Below are positions 33,705-44,185 of a stretch of 64,000 bases of DNA, piece by piece. The notes beneath the pieces are model-generated. The model saw nothing but the letters and a program-made list of their open reading frames with translations, was not told the DNA's origin and searched no databases. The position numbers were made by a program, and so were the translations under genes. The DNA is from Gliomastix tumulicola (lineage: Eukaryota > Ascomycota > Sordariomycetes > Hypocreales > Bionectriaceae), in contig BCHX01000002.1 in assembly GCA_001599755.1 (NCBI GenBank), forward strand, positions 4,198,330-4,262,329. Reading direction: 5' to 3'. How positions within the stretch are numbered: the stretch's first letter is position 1; each line of letters begins with the position of its first letter.

Positions 33705-34787
33705 CTATACCTGGCGCAAAACGAAAGGAAACGAAACTGTGCCCACGACAACGTTAGCGGTGTTGAGTCGCTTCAGGTGGTGAAACGCGTCCAACTTCCG
33801 CACAACCTCAGGCTCGCCGATTCCAAGCCGCTCTAGAATTTCGGGAACGCACGCATATATAATGTCCAGGTTTCCGTCGTCAATCTTCACTGCGATGCCC
33901 AAAGCGCCGTTCGCCCCAAGACGCCTCGTTGCTTCCGACTCACGCACGGCGATCGCGTAGCAAGCATCAGCGCCAATCTTCCCCACGAGGGCGCCTTTGT
34001 ATGCCAAGCCTAATTCCGTGCAGAAGCGTCCGTCTCCAGCTATCATCTCAGGGTATTGAGACATGGCGTCGTAGATTCGGGCTAGGTGCTGGGTTCGAGG
34101 AGGAGCCGATGCCCTGTCTTCGGGGGATAAACTTGCGGCCGAGGCAAATGTGGCGGAGAGACGGGCCATGTCGTCGAGGGGAAGGCCTGGAGCCGGGAGG
34201 TTGCAGCCATCTATTCCCCATTTTATTCCATGAGGCGGAAGACCGGTCACCTCCTCGAACGTTTGTCTGACTCGGACTTGAACGGGGTGATCCGGCGAGT
34301 GATACTCTTCCGACGTGTCACCACCGAGAAGCGAAGCCCCGGCAAGCATGCCGAAATGCTTTCCGGAGCAGTTATTGTATATTGGTGTAGGAGTAAACTC
34401 CCGTCTGATCCATTCGCCGTTCAGCTTGGGCATGATGGCCGGATGCCCACCACATCGAAGATCTTCCTCCCCTACGCCGGGGATCTTCCCCATCATCTGC
34501 CTCGCCAGCTCGACGTGTCTCTCCTCGCTGCTGTGGGATGCGCACATGAGAGCGAGCTCCGCCTGGTCAAAGCCGAAAGTGTCATCGAAGCCCGGGATCT
34601 CGAGAAGTGTGAGGGTCTGAAATGGCTTGATGGCAGACCGGGCCAGCGTCATCCGGTGCGGGTTGCCGGCCGCGAGAAGGAGCTTGCCCGTGGCGTCGGT
34701 AACGGCAATGTGAATACGGTGGAGGTTTTCGATAACGCCGCCTCGGTCAGAGGCGGCGTAATCGTCTGGAAACGAACCGTTGATCAT
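33705..34787 (-). CDS. L-asparaginase II family protein (thermolabile type, PF06089-like)
   Basis: Probable asparagine amidohydrolase of the family first known from Rhizobium etli, unrelated to classic bacterial types I/II. One exon, 360 aa, near the usual length. Family blocks in order: RGGVIENLHRIHIAV, RSAIKPFQTL, CASHSSEERHVELA, NNCSGKHFGMLAG and GIDGCNLPAPGLPLDDMARL. The start ATG at 34787 lies just before the first block. There is no signal peptide, so a cytosolic location is likely. Whether it truly hydrolyses asparagine cannot be read from sequence. Confidence 0.85.
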   Translation of the reverse strand: MINGSFPDDYAASDRGGVIENLHRIHIAVTDATGKLLLAAGNPHRMTLARSAIKPFQTLTLLEIPGFDDTFGFDQAELALMCASHSSEERHVELARQMMGKIPGVGEEDLRCGGHPAIMPKLNGEWIRREFTPTPIYNNCSGKHFGMLAGASLLGGDTSEEYHSPDHPVQVRVRQTFEEVTGLPPHGIKWGIDGCNLPAPGLPLDDMARLSATFASAASLSPEDRASAPPRTQHLARIYDAMSQYPEMIAGDGRFCTELGLAYKGALVGKIGADACYAIAVRESEATRRLGANGALGIAVKIDDGNLDIIYACVPEILERLGIGEPEVVRKLDAFHHLKRLNTANVVVGTVSFPFVLRQV

Positions 34788-36435
34788 GAATAAGGTGTTA
34801 CTGGCTGACTTTAGGAGTGAAGAGAAATGAATAATTCAGAGAATTGAGGAAGAGTTGCGATCTGCAACGTGGACATGGATGGATGACTCTTCGCCTGCGG
34901 GACTTTAGATATCTCTTGTTCGGTTTTCGGTAATGAGACGAAAACCGCTATCAGAACTCCGGTCTCGCAACGTCCAGCTTCGAGGTTTCTTAATGCCAAG
35001 TCTTCAAATATTCGGTATGCGTCAAAGTCGTACGAGGAAATAAATAATTATGTGATCCCCCTCTTTCGCTGCAGAACAAGACACGGAGCAGCTTTTTGGG
35101 TGGTCACACGTACTCATAATCTCTATTGATGCACAAATACCTTCCGGTTTCAGAAGTCGGTATGGCTCAGGGTGACTCATATCACCTCTGACAGCAAAAC
35201 GGAATAGGGGAATGAAACAGGTGATCCGAGGAGAGCATCTGCGTAGGTGAATGAGTCGGTAGAATTTATAATAGAGTGTGGAGACCCTAGAGAATGAATC
35301 TTAGGATCTGTCTGAGTTGGTAGTAGTTGAATAAATTTGCATTGACATATACTAAATGCGAGTGCCCTTTGTATTCATATTTGAATAGGGAGCCATTCAG
35401 ATAACACAAAACTACTCCATCATGCTCATCGAGTCCTATGCCGTTCACTGACATAATATTCTTAGGCCCTGATGTCACGTATCAACATGTCACGATTTAT
35501 GATTCCCTAACTACTAATACCAAAGCTAGCCATTTCGTCGAAACTAAACCAGGAATCACTTCGGATTCAAGATGCCATCCCGCCAATCTCAGCGATATAC
35601 CTTTGGGTAGAATAAGCTGGGTTGCTACTAATCAACATATCTAGTCAGTTGGCAGGCGATTTGGCTCAAGGGTCTGAGTTGGGTTCTTTCCCTACATCTT
35701 CTCTAAGGAGCTTTGATTCCTTTTATACCAGAAACCAGAATCCATGACTATCGTCGAGAATTGACCAAAGCCCCCAACATTTTGTTCCTGATCTTGCAAT
35801 CAATCAATCACTCGGCAAAACTCCTCCCGTTTCCTAGGGACGGGAGCTGGACTAATTTCATCCCTAGTCCCCTGCTAGTTGCAGTGTCCCGCCGCCCCAT
35901 CTCTCCGCAGATTGACTGAACCGGGAAAAAATGACACGTATGTGTTCACACGACGCGAATCGCGACTGAACTGTTCTATTCAAGGAAGAATCAGAAGCTC
36001 GGATCCTGCACATGTTGTGAGACATTGACGCTGGGGACGGAAGTAACCGATTCGGTGCTTTCCCCTGATCTGCTGGGTACGTACTCTTTCCGTTTTGGAC
36101 CTTCAATCGAGAGCGGCCATTGGTCAGCAAAGCTGCAGCTCGGTGGGTCCGCTGATTTGCATACCGCAAGTTGGACATGCCAGAAATCAGAAATTCTGTC
36201 CTGTCGATACGAGTAATCCCCGAATCCGACTTCCCGGTCACTTCCTCATTTTTTCCCTCCTGCTTCCTTTCTAGAGCTCTGCTGTCGCGTTTACTGCTCC
36301 AACTCTTTCTACTTGTTGACTCTGCCCAAGAGGACCGGCTTTGACACGCACCAGCCTCACCAAATGGTGTGCCATTCCACATCATTCCCTGTCGTTCCGC
36401 CGAGCTCCTGAGCTCGTGCGCCTCTCGAAACCGAA
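34788..36435. other. Intergenic region with a low-GC island
   Basis: About 1.6 kb between two divergent genes. The 35020-35800 part is clearly AT-richer than its surroundings. A short protein-like frame on the minus strand (35287-35478) is treated in the findings. No gene is called with confidence. Confidence 0.5.
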
Positions 36436-37818
36436 ATGGCCGTCCAACTTATCATCGACATGGTCGTGAACGGCCCCCCCGGCTGGGTATGGCGCAATAG
36501 GTACACCCTCCTGTACTCGGCCCTGGCCCTGGGGGTGCTCTTCTTGATCAAGCTCTTCTCCTCCGGCCGCTCCAATACCGCGGAGCGGAACTTGCACGGC
36601 AAGGTTGTCCTCCTGACCGGCGGCACCTCTGGAGTAGGAGCGCGGATCGCCCACAACCTCGCCTCACGCGGCGCGCAGCTCGTGCTCTTGACGCACACGT
36701 CGCCCGGCGACCCGTTCCTCGCCGAGTTCATCCAAGACCTACGAGATCAATACGACAACCACCTCATCTACGCCGAGCAAGTCGACCTGTCGAGCCTGCA
36801 CAGCATCCGAAAGTTTGCTACGAAATGGATCGACAACGCTCCTCCGCGGAGGCTCGACATGATCGTCCTGTGCGCCGCGACGTTGACGCCTACGGGCGGA
36901 GAGAAAAAGGAGACGGAGGAGGGTATCGAGGAGACGTGGATGGTCAATTTCCTGGCCAACTTCCACCTCCTCGGTATACTCAGCCCTGCCATCAGGGCGC
37001 AACCGATGGACCGGGATGTGAGAATCCTGCTGTCTACGTGCTCCGCCTACATTGGCGCTCCTTCGCTGAAGACGGACGTCGACGATGCCGCGTGGTCGCC
37101 CGGCGTGGCCTACGCTCGAAGCAAGCTTGCCCTGAACGTCTTTGGCCTGGCATTCCAGAAGCACCTCGACTCCTACAAGCGACCTGACGGCGTCCCTATG
37201 AACGCGAGGGTCATCTGTGTCGATCCTGGCCTGAGCCGCACTCCCGGCACCAGGCGCTGGCTCACCCGAGGCTCCCTCGGTGGCCTCGCGGTATACATGC
37301 TTGGCTACTTCTTCCCCTGGCTGTTGCTGAAGTCCCCTGAAATGGGTGCTCAGCCATTCCTCTACGCCGCCATGGAGTCTTCTCTCGGACGTGGCGAGGG
37401 TGGAAAGCTAGTCAAGGAGTGCCAGGTCGTCGATTTCGCCCGACCCGAAGTCCATGACGAAGCTGTGGCGAAGAAGCTCTGGGAAGAGAGCGACGCCCTC
37501 ATCGAGCGAGTTGAAAAGGCGCAGGCTAAGAAGAGAGCATCTCAGAGGGCCGAGAAGGAGAAGACATCGGAGAAGACGTCGGAGAAGACATCAGAGAAGA
37601 CATCGAGCAAGAAGGAGAAGGAGGATAAAGAGAAGCTGTCCGACGTGGAAAGCTTGTTCGGGGCCATCAAGAAGACCAGGAGCAGGGACAAGGACAAGGA
37701 TAAGTCAAGGGACAAAGATAAGAAGAAGAGAAGAGACAAAGAGAAGGAGCGTGATAAGGACAAGGACAAGAGCGACGAGGGCAGGTCCCGGAGAAGGAGC
37801 AAGAAGGCGGATTCTTAG
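36436..37818 (+). CDS. Membrane-anchored short-chain dehydrogenase/reductase with a charged C-terminal tail
   Basis: NAD(P)-dependent oxidoreductase, retinol-dehydrogenase-like; substrate unknown. Single exon, 460 aa. A membrane helix at about 24-42 (LLYSALALGVLFLIKLF) is followed by the Rossmann glycine motif TGGTSGVG at 61-68. The catalytic Ser is in LLSTCSAYIG, and the YxxxK pair is in YARSK with VDPGLSRTPG after it. The SDR fold ends near 350. The last 100 residues are a Lys/Arg/Asp/Glu tail with four TSEK repeats and then many RDKDK units, unusual for an SDR and resembling RD/SR-type nuclear tails. Such tails are not needed for catalysis; here it may drive localisation or RNA/membrane contact (inference). 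Confidence 0.85.
   Translation: MAVQLIIDMVVNGPPGWVWRNRYTLLYSALALGVLFLIKLFSSGRSNTAERNLHGKVVLLTGGTSGVGARIAHNLASRGAQLVLLTHTSPGDPFLAEFIQDLRDQYDNHLIYAEQVDLSSLHSIRKFATKWIDNAPPRRLDMIVLCAATLTPTGGEKKETEEGIEETWMVNFLANFHLLGILSPAIRAQPMDRDVRILLSTCSAYIGAPSLKTDVDDAAWSPGVAYARSKLALNVFGLAFQKHLDSYKRPDGVPMNARVICVDPGLSRTPGTRRWLTRGSLGGLAVYMLGYFFPWLLLKSPEMGAQPFLYAAMESSLGRGEGGKLVKECQVVDFARPEVHDEAVAKKLWEESDALIERVEKAQAKKRASQRAEKEKTSEKTSEKTSEKTSSKKEKEDKEKLSDVESLFGAIKKTRSRDKDKDKSRDKDKKKRRDKEKERDKDKDKSDEGRSRRRSKKADS
37558..37605 (+). repeat. 12-bp tandem repeat encoding EKTS units
   Basis: Four near-identical copies of GAGAAGACATCG lie within the SDR tail and encode Glu-Lys-Thr-Ser four times. Confidence 0.9.
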
Positions 37819-39146
37819 TGTTTGCGGCGAGCTACCATAGATACCCCGTCGAGTTGCTTGACATTTGCATATGTATATACGGCGTTTCAAGAACCCAGTC
37901 TTGCAGCACCCCATGCGAATATACATACACTGTATTATTTCCAGATGAATTCTGACATGCCGTCTTGGGCGTCTATGGCGGCATGACGTTTGCTGAGAGC
38001 TTCGGCTTCATGTGGAGCAACACTAGGAATGGCTGCCGAGGTTTTTAACGGATACGGACACCACCCCGATCGCTGATGCTCTGTCGCATATTCCCAACTT
38101 CTAATGTTCATACGCGCTCTCGAGATATTCGCCGGAATACTACCCAAACGGCTTCAGCAGTAGCCATTGAATTGTGCCTCACTATCGATCGTCCTGTCCC
38201 ATCTCTCAATCACAGGGCGACGACCAGAGCAGGCGCCTTCGCTCTGGCTACTCCAGCAATTCATTCCTACACATCACACTATCCCACGCCCAACCGCATA
38301 TTCACTTCTCATGGGGGAATCCGGCCAGAACGGTTCGCTCCTGCAGGCGGCTTGGGAGAGGCATCAGCCGTCCCCTCACAATGACGCGGCGACCAGACAT
38401 CCCGTCTTCTTCACCGACAGACTTCGCAGGTCCCCGCTGACGGGGGGTTCTCCGATGCTCGGGAACAGCCCTGTGGCGCATGGATACGCCTACCAGGACA
38501 CGACGAGGGGCGGATCAGGAGGGCCGAGGCTATGAGGGAGGATGAGGATGAGGATGAGATGCGTGACCCCGAGGTCGACGCGAGGGGAGGGAAGTTGGGA
38601 TGCGCTCTCGACGTAGGTCCCATTCTGAAGCGAATATATGGACGGACCGGCGCATTATGGGATAGGCTAGGCTGATGGGAAATTCTATCATTGCACCCGC
38701 CTGCAAACTGGTATGATACGTGGGCAAAGACGGCTACGTTTGGGCGGATCGGCCCAGAGGGAAAGCGTTCAGCTAATGCGACGAGGGTGTTGACTCATTG
38801 TTAAAGATGTAACCTAATAGGACTCCGAGGGGACAGAATTGAAGTAACGAACAAGCCAAGAATCCAAAAGTTATCCATCAAAGGCGAACTAAAATCAGTA
38901 CTCTGCAAACCTGGGGCAATAGTCTGAAGCCTCAAGAACCATCCAAACCCCGTATCCTACACGACCCTGCTCTCTCTTGAGAATGATAATCCGTGTATGA
39001 ACCTTTTGATTAAGAGCGCCTTGGAAAAATGCGCAAAAAGAACAAGTGAAGCATGACGATGTGTTTCGCCTGGGTATCGAGTATAGCGCCTTCTCTCAAC
39101 CCTACATTCCCCCTCAGCTTGGCTTCCTAGCCCTCCCCTGGTATGT
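37819..39146. other. Convergent intergenic region
   Basis: About 1.3 kb. A small frame at 38311-38535 (74 aa, starting MGESGQNGSLLQAAWERHQ) has mildly protein-like composition but no recognisable homology or splice support. The rest shows no gene. Confidence 0.4.
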
Positions 39147-39945
39147 TTAGTTCTTGACCGAGATGACGATGGCCAAGATGATGATGATGACCACAAGCGC
39201 AAGGAGAGCCATGAGCTTGATGTTCTTCCACCACATCTGGCGCTTCAGCCCGCGGCTGCGCACGCGGAACTCCCGCGCGCTCCCGCCCAGCCGGTCCGTC
39301 TTGTCGACCAGCAGATCTATCCTCTCGCCGCGCTCGAGCAGGCTCTCGATGTTCTTGGTCATGATGCCGCGCACGTCGTCAATCTCGCGCTTCGCGTTGC
39401 CGATGGCGTCGCTCTGCCCGCCGCTCGTCGCGCCGTACTCGACCATGAGCCCCCGCAGCTCGGCGTTGAAGGCGCCGGCGCCGTAGTTGGGCATGTCGGC
39501 ATAGTCGGAGCCCGCGCCGGGCGAGAACTGCGCGAAGAAGCGCTTGCGGATCTCGAAGAGGTAGCCGAAGGGCACGCGGCGGCCGAGCGAGGCGTCGGCG
39601 ACGACGAGGAAGGTTAGCCCGCCGGCGCTGGGGTGGTCCGGGTGCTCGGAGGGCGCCTCGGAGATGTAGTGGATCTGGTGGCCGCCGTGCGTGTAGGTGA
39701 GCTTCTGCGGCGCCGAGTGCTCGATCTTGGGGAGGATGAGGGAGGCGAGGGACGAGGTCTGCGACGAGGCCGAGGTCGTGCACTCGGAGAGGATGGTCGT
39801 GTTGTGGGCGATGCAGGAGCTGCGCGGGGGGGATCAGACGTTAGCGACATGGCAATCGAACAATGAGGAAGACTTCATCTTTTTGAAGCCCATGCAGTAT
39901 GCCATACTAGAGGAGGGGAGTTATGGGTGTTGATGAGGATGCCAT
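39147..39945 (-). CDS. Longin-type R-SNARE (VAMP7/Nyv1-like)
   Basis: Vesicle SNARE for fusion with the vacuole, endosome or plasma membrane. Exons 39945-39908 and 39819-39147 give 236 aa. The N-terminus MASSSTPITPLLYSCIAHN opens a longin domain that runs to about 130 (GLTFLVVADASLGRRVPFGY). The SNARE helix at about 145-205 contains the zero-layer Arg in LLERGERIDLLVDKTDRL. A C-terminal tail anchor at about 213-231 (LLALVVIIIILAIVI) ends in SVKN. The 88-nt intron has a CTAAC branch site, and its splice creates the conserved YSCIAH. Head-to-head with suv3. Confidence 0.9.
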
Positions 39946-40840
39946 GGTGGGCGATCGGACGTGTACGTCACCGGCTTGTTGTGAATCGACGCGGCTATCG
40001 CAGGAGATTGGAGGAGCTTAGAGCTGCGTGAGGAAAAGAAGAAAGAAAGCAGAGAAAGGCTATGCACAAGGCATCAAGGCGCGGATCAACAAAATGTCTA
40101 GCAAGCTAGGCCCCAAGCTGGCGGGATGGGATTTAGAGGATGCCTATAGTAATCAAGAACGGGGCAGTAGGATGGACGGGAAGGTTAAGGCTGGGTTGCA
40201 GATTGACGATGACAACCAGAAGGAGATCTCGGTCACCTCATTCAGGCAGAGCCATGTGCTTATTGTGGGGCTGGCTCCCCATGAGTGACGAGCTGCATGA
40301 GGGGGTGACATTAAGACTTGGTTAGAGTGAATAGGCTGACAGCGGACAGTAGTCTAATTAATTTTGTCATCTTACCTTGATTGCTCATGCCATCCATCTC
40401 CTACAGGACGAACCAAAATGCGTTGAATGAATAGGACGAATTATATTGGCTTGCACAATGGCCTATTTCGTACTACTCAATATATATTCGTCGACATCAT
40501 CAGTCGTATCATCATTGACCCTTGCTGAGATGTGGAATTAACGATGCGGATGGAAGTGGTTTATAGGTGAAAGAAAGCTAGACCCATGCACGCACCTAAG
40601 ATACGTGGTCCAACGGTGAAGTATTTACTTCACCCCTTGGGTGGATAAACTGGAAACTGGATGTCCAGGTGGGTCAATCAACGACGCGCCGTGGATGATT
40701 AGGTAATCTCCAGACAGAAGTCAAAAAATTGTCTATGAATCAATGTGAAAACACCAAACCAGCATATTTCGCCTAGACGCCTCCAACTTCGCTACTCGCT
40801 TCTCAATCCCGTCCCAAAGTCGAGATCTATGGTGGGGTAA
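39946..40840. other. Divergent intergenic region SNARE / suv3
   Basis: About 900 nt, A/T-rich from 40320 to 40760, with both promoters. A basic frame at 40028-40288 has no ATG at its start and no family signal. Confidence 0.5.
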
Positions 40841-43198
40841 ATGAGAAATGTGTATTCTACCGCCTCGGGCCTCGTGGCGATGAAGCATTTCCGCCCGGCG
40901 CGGATGGCCCTGCGAGTCCCCCTTAGCCGGCGATGTTTGTCTTCATCAACGACTCTATGTCGCAGCGCAGCCCATAATGCAGGTAACAACGCAAGCAAAA
41001 CCACCGCCAAGTCCCGGCAGAAGAAGGAGGTCGAATCGGAGCCCTCATTTACGGCGACCAAATCGTCCACTCCATCAAAAGGCCTCACGAAGATCAATGC
41101 GCGCCTGAACGATGACAGTCGATCAGGCTCCGTCAGCCATGGCCACGACCCCAAGGTCAGGCTCCGCCAGGATGCCGGGACTAAGTACAAGGGCCGCCAT
41201 GCGATGTTTAGGAACGGCGTCTTGTCGCGATTTCAGGCCGTGCTGGGCGAGATGAGGGACAGCGACTTCTCCACGCTCGGCTTGACCAAGGAGAAGCTGA
41301 ATGAGGAAGCTCACCAGTTCATGAACAACATCGACGATGCATTCATCCTGGCGGAACAGAACATCACGCGGAGGGACAAGAATCCCCTGTTCTGGAACCT
41401 CCGCGATGCCTTCATTCAGAAAGATACCAAGGGTTTGGTGAATGAGCTCAAGTACTCGTTCCAATCCTTCATCGCCCGTGGCCGCTTCTCGAAACGACAG
41501 AACGAGGTGCAGCAGCAGATGCTCGACTTTCGCTTCCCCCAGGAGTGGTTTCCTGGCACTCGCCAGCTTCAGAGGACCATCCACCTTCACGTCGGTCCGA
41601 CAAATTCCGGCAAGACGTACCATGCGCTCAAGGCGCTCGAGGCATCGAAGAATGGCGTGTACGCGGGACCCCTACGTCTCCTCGCTGCCGAGGTGTACCA
41701 GCGCTTCATGGCAAAGGGACGTGCTTGCGCTCTTGTCACAGGAGAGGAGATCAAACAGCCGGCTGGGGTCAACGATTGGCTGACGAGCTGCACCGTGGAG
41801 ATGATGCCGCTCAACACCAGGCTTGACGTCGCGGTCATCGACGAGATCCAGATGATCAGCGACCCGGAGCGAGGCCCAGCGTGGACCAACGCAGTATTAG
41901 GTGTCCAGGCCAAGGAGGTTCACCTGTGTGGCGAGGAGAGAACTGTCAACTTGATCCAGTCCATGTGCGCGAGCATCGGCGACAAATGCGTTGTGCATCG
42001 TTATGAGAGACTCACCCCTCTAAAGACCATGAATACGGCGCTGGACAATCAATTCTCACGATTGGAGAAGGGCGACGCCATCGTGGCTTTCAACCGCATG
42101 TCGTTGCATGCTCTCAAGCGAAATGTCGAGAAGTATACTGGTAGACGGTGTGCTATCGTCTACGGCTCCCTGCCGCCGGAGGTCCGCGTACAACAGGCGG
42201 CGCTCTTCAACGACCCAAACAACGATTACGACTTCATTGTTGCCAGCGATGCCATTGGCATGGGTCTGAATCTCGAGGTCCGCCGGGTCATCATGGAGTC
42301 GGTCACAAAGTTTGACGGCACGCAGAGCCGGATGCTCACGTACCCGGAGATCAAGCAAATCGGCGGGCGGGCCGGACGTTTCCGCTCTGCGACCAGGCCA
42401 GACGGAGCGACCGATGCCGAGGCGGAGGAGGAGAAGATCGGACTGGTGACTTCGATGGAGCACGCAGATCTTCACAAGATCCGAAGGGCCTTCCAGAGTC
42501 ATGTGGAGGATTCTAAGATCGCCTACATCAGCCCACCTCTCTCTATTGTAGAGCGCTTTGCCTCGTACTACCCTCGCGGGACGCCGCTGTCCTTCATTCT
42601 GCAGCGTGTCCGCATGGCAGCCACCATGGCAGAGCCGTTCCGAGTCTCCATCAACGCCGACACGCTCGCCATTGCTGATGTCATCCAGGACTTTGACCTA
42701 CCCATGGGAGACAGGCTCGTCTTCTCTCACATACCGATCCGCTTGAACTACGAGACTAGTGTCCAAACGCTGCGGGCTTTGGCTAGGATTGTTGCGGAAA
42801 ACCTACCAGGTGACCTACTGTCCATTAAAGAGATCCCACTCGAATACCTCGACATGGACACGCAAGACATGAAGAAGAACGGGCCCGAGTACCTCCACAA
42901 GCTGGAGGCGCTCCACGACATCATCAACATGTATACGTGGCTCTCGTACCGCTACTACGGGACGTTCCGAGACCAGGCTCTGGCGTTCCACATCCGCACC
43001 CTGGTCGGCGAGAAGCTCATCGACCTGCTAGAACGCTTGGACTTCACCGAGAAGGATATAGCAAGACTACGCAGGCAGGGCCGTCTAGCGGCGCAGTCGA
43101 CGATGCTACATCGCAGCACACTCGCAGAGAACGTGACAGAGGACGGGATTGTGCTAGACGACGAGGCGGAGACGTCTGGTACTGCCACTGTAGTGTAA
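40841..43198 (+). CDS. suv3: Mitochondrial ATP-dependent RNA helicase Suv3
   Basis: Helicase of the mitochondrial degradosome (mtEXO), working with the Dss1 exonuclease in RNA turnover and intron RNA clearance. Intronless, 785 aa. The first 50 residues are Arg/Ser-rich and lack acids (LRVPLSRRCLSSSTT), a clear mitochondrial presequence. Motif I is HVGPTNSGKT, motif II VIDEIQMI (DEIQ rather than DEAD), with GPLRLLAAEVYQR and LCGEERTV. In lobe 2 IVYGSLPPEVR, ASDAIGMGLNL and QIGGRAGRF match Suv3 closely. The C-terminal Suv3 domain runs to about 740. An alternative Met lies 13 codons downstream; either keeps the presequence. Confidence 0.95.
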   Translation: MRNVYSTASGLVAMKHFRPARMALRVPLSRRCLSSSTTLCRSAAHNAGNNASKTTAKSRQKKEVESEPSFTATKSSTPSKGLTKINARLNDDSRSGSVSHGHDPKVRLRQDAGTKYKGRHAMFRNGVLSRFQAVLGEMRDSDFSTLGLTKEKLNEEAHQFMNNIDDAFILAEQNITRRDKNPLFWNLRDAFIQKDTKGLVNELKYSFQSFIARGRFSKRQNEVQQQMLDFRFPQEWFPGTRQLQRTIHLHVGPTNSGKTYHALKALEASKNGVYAGPLRLLAAEVYQRFMAKGRACALVTGEEIKQPAGVNDWLTSCTVEMMPLNTRLDVAVIDEIQMISDPERGPAWTNAVLGVQAKEVHLCGEERTVNLIQSMCASIGDKCVVHRYERLTPLKTMNTALDNQFSRLEKGDAIVAFNRMSLHALKRNVEKYTGRRCAIVYGSLPPEVRVQQAALFNDPNNDYDFIVASDAIGMGLNLEVRRVIMESVTKFDGTQSRMLTYPEIKQIGGRAGRFRSATRPDGATDAEAEEEKIGLVTSMEHADLHKIRRAFQSHVEDSKIAYISPPLSIVERFASYYPRGTPLSFILQRVRMAATMAEPFRVSINADTLAIADVIQDFDLPMGDRLVFSHIPIRLNYETSVQTLRALARIVAENLPGDLLSIKEIPLEYLDMDTQDMKKNGPEYLHKLEALHDIINMYTWLSYRYYGTFRDQALAFHIRTLVGEKLIDLLERLDFTEKDIARLRRQGRLAAQSTMLHRSTLAENVTEDGIVLDDEAETSGTATVV

Positions 43199-44185
43199 GA
43201 ATACGCAGCGGAAGTGAAATCATCACATAGATATTAGGGGGCATGGCGTCAGGCAAATTGGTTGGATATACTGCGAAATCTGCTGTGGAAGGTGCCTACG
43301 GCATGTATAAAACGCTCAGGCCGCTGGCCGTTGTACAATCTAGGCAAGCAGCTTCGCTTGCTGCTGTATTTGTATCTAGTACCTGTAATAACAGCAATAT
43401 TTAATTGCAACGTCTTGTTCTGTCTTCGAGCTTGTCGGATTGGCTGCAGATATCCGTGGGTGGATGTGGAAATGGCACATACTTAAGAAGCGAGGCTTAT
43501 CTAAAGACAAGGGGGCCGGTTTATATCTGGTATTGACTATGGGACAAATGGGAAGGAAGTGTTGTTATAGGTCGCTTCTTGTTTCAAGGGCTCTCATAGA
43601 TGAGTGTCGCGTGCTACCCACCCTATGTTGAGCGTACCGTATAAAGGAGGTCAGGCGGTGAAATAGACCGGATTAGACGCATCGAATGTAGCCCTCCTCC
43701 CTCCGCAGGTCGGGGTCTAATGTGTCCGAGCTCTGCCACCGTCCTGACCTCCGGACTCCCTCACGCCTCACCTATCTCTCACCTCTATCTCACCTCCCGC
43801 TCACTTCCAGCCTCACCCCTCAGCCCCCCCGTAAGTCTGCAGGCACTCCAGGGCCTTATAGAATAAAATAAACAGTCTCTCCAGCGTAGCCAGCTGAGTC
43901 GGCCCGAGCTGATGATGACGCGGTGAGGGAGAGGCTCGTTTGTAAGATCGAACGGGTTCAGAGGCGGGTAATTCTTTTTTTCAAAGACCACGGTACAACT
44001 CCTGGTCCATGCCTTTTTCCCCCCCTTTCTATCTCCTTCTTGATTTCCTCTTTTTACTTGCCCTTCATTGTGAAATCATCAGCTTCACTGGGGGATCTTC
44101 AGCCAAACATGCGCGCAGAACAGCCTCTGAAGGTGTAGCCCCGAGCCGGCCCTCATGATGACTGGCTCAAATAAATATTCCTCGT
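43199..44185. other. Convergent intergenic region
   Basis: About 1 kb of 3' sequence. C/T-rich at 43690-43830. No gene. Confidence 0.5.

Noticed and set aside
40028..40288. Basic 86-codon frame between the SNARE gene and suv3
   Set aside because: Begins with GTG, has no motif, and lies in the divergent promoter region.
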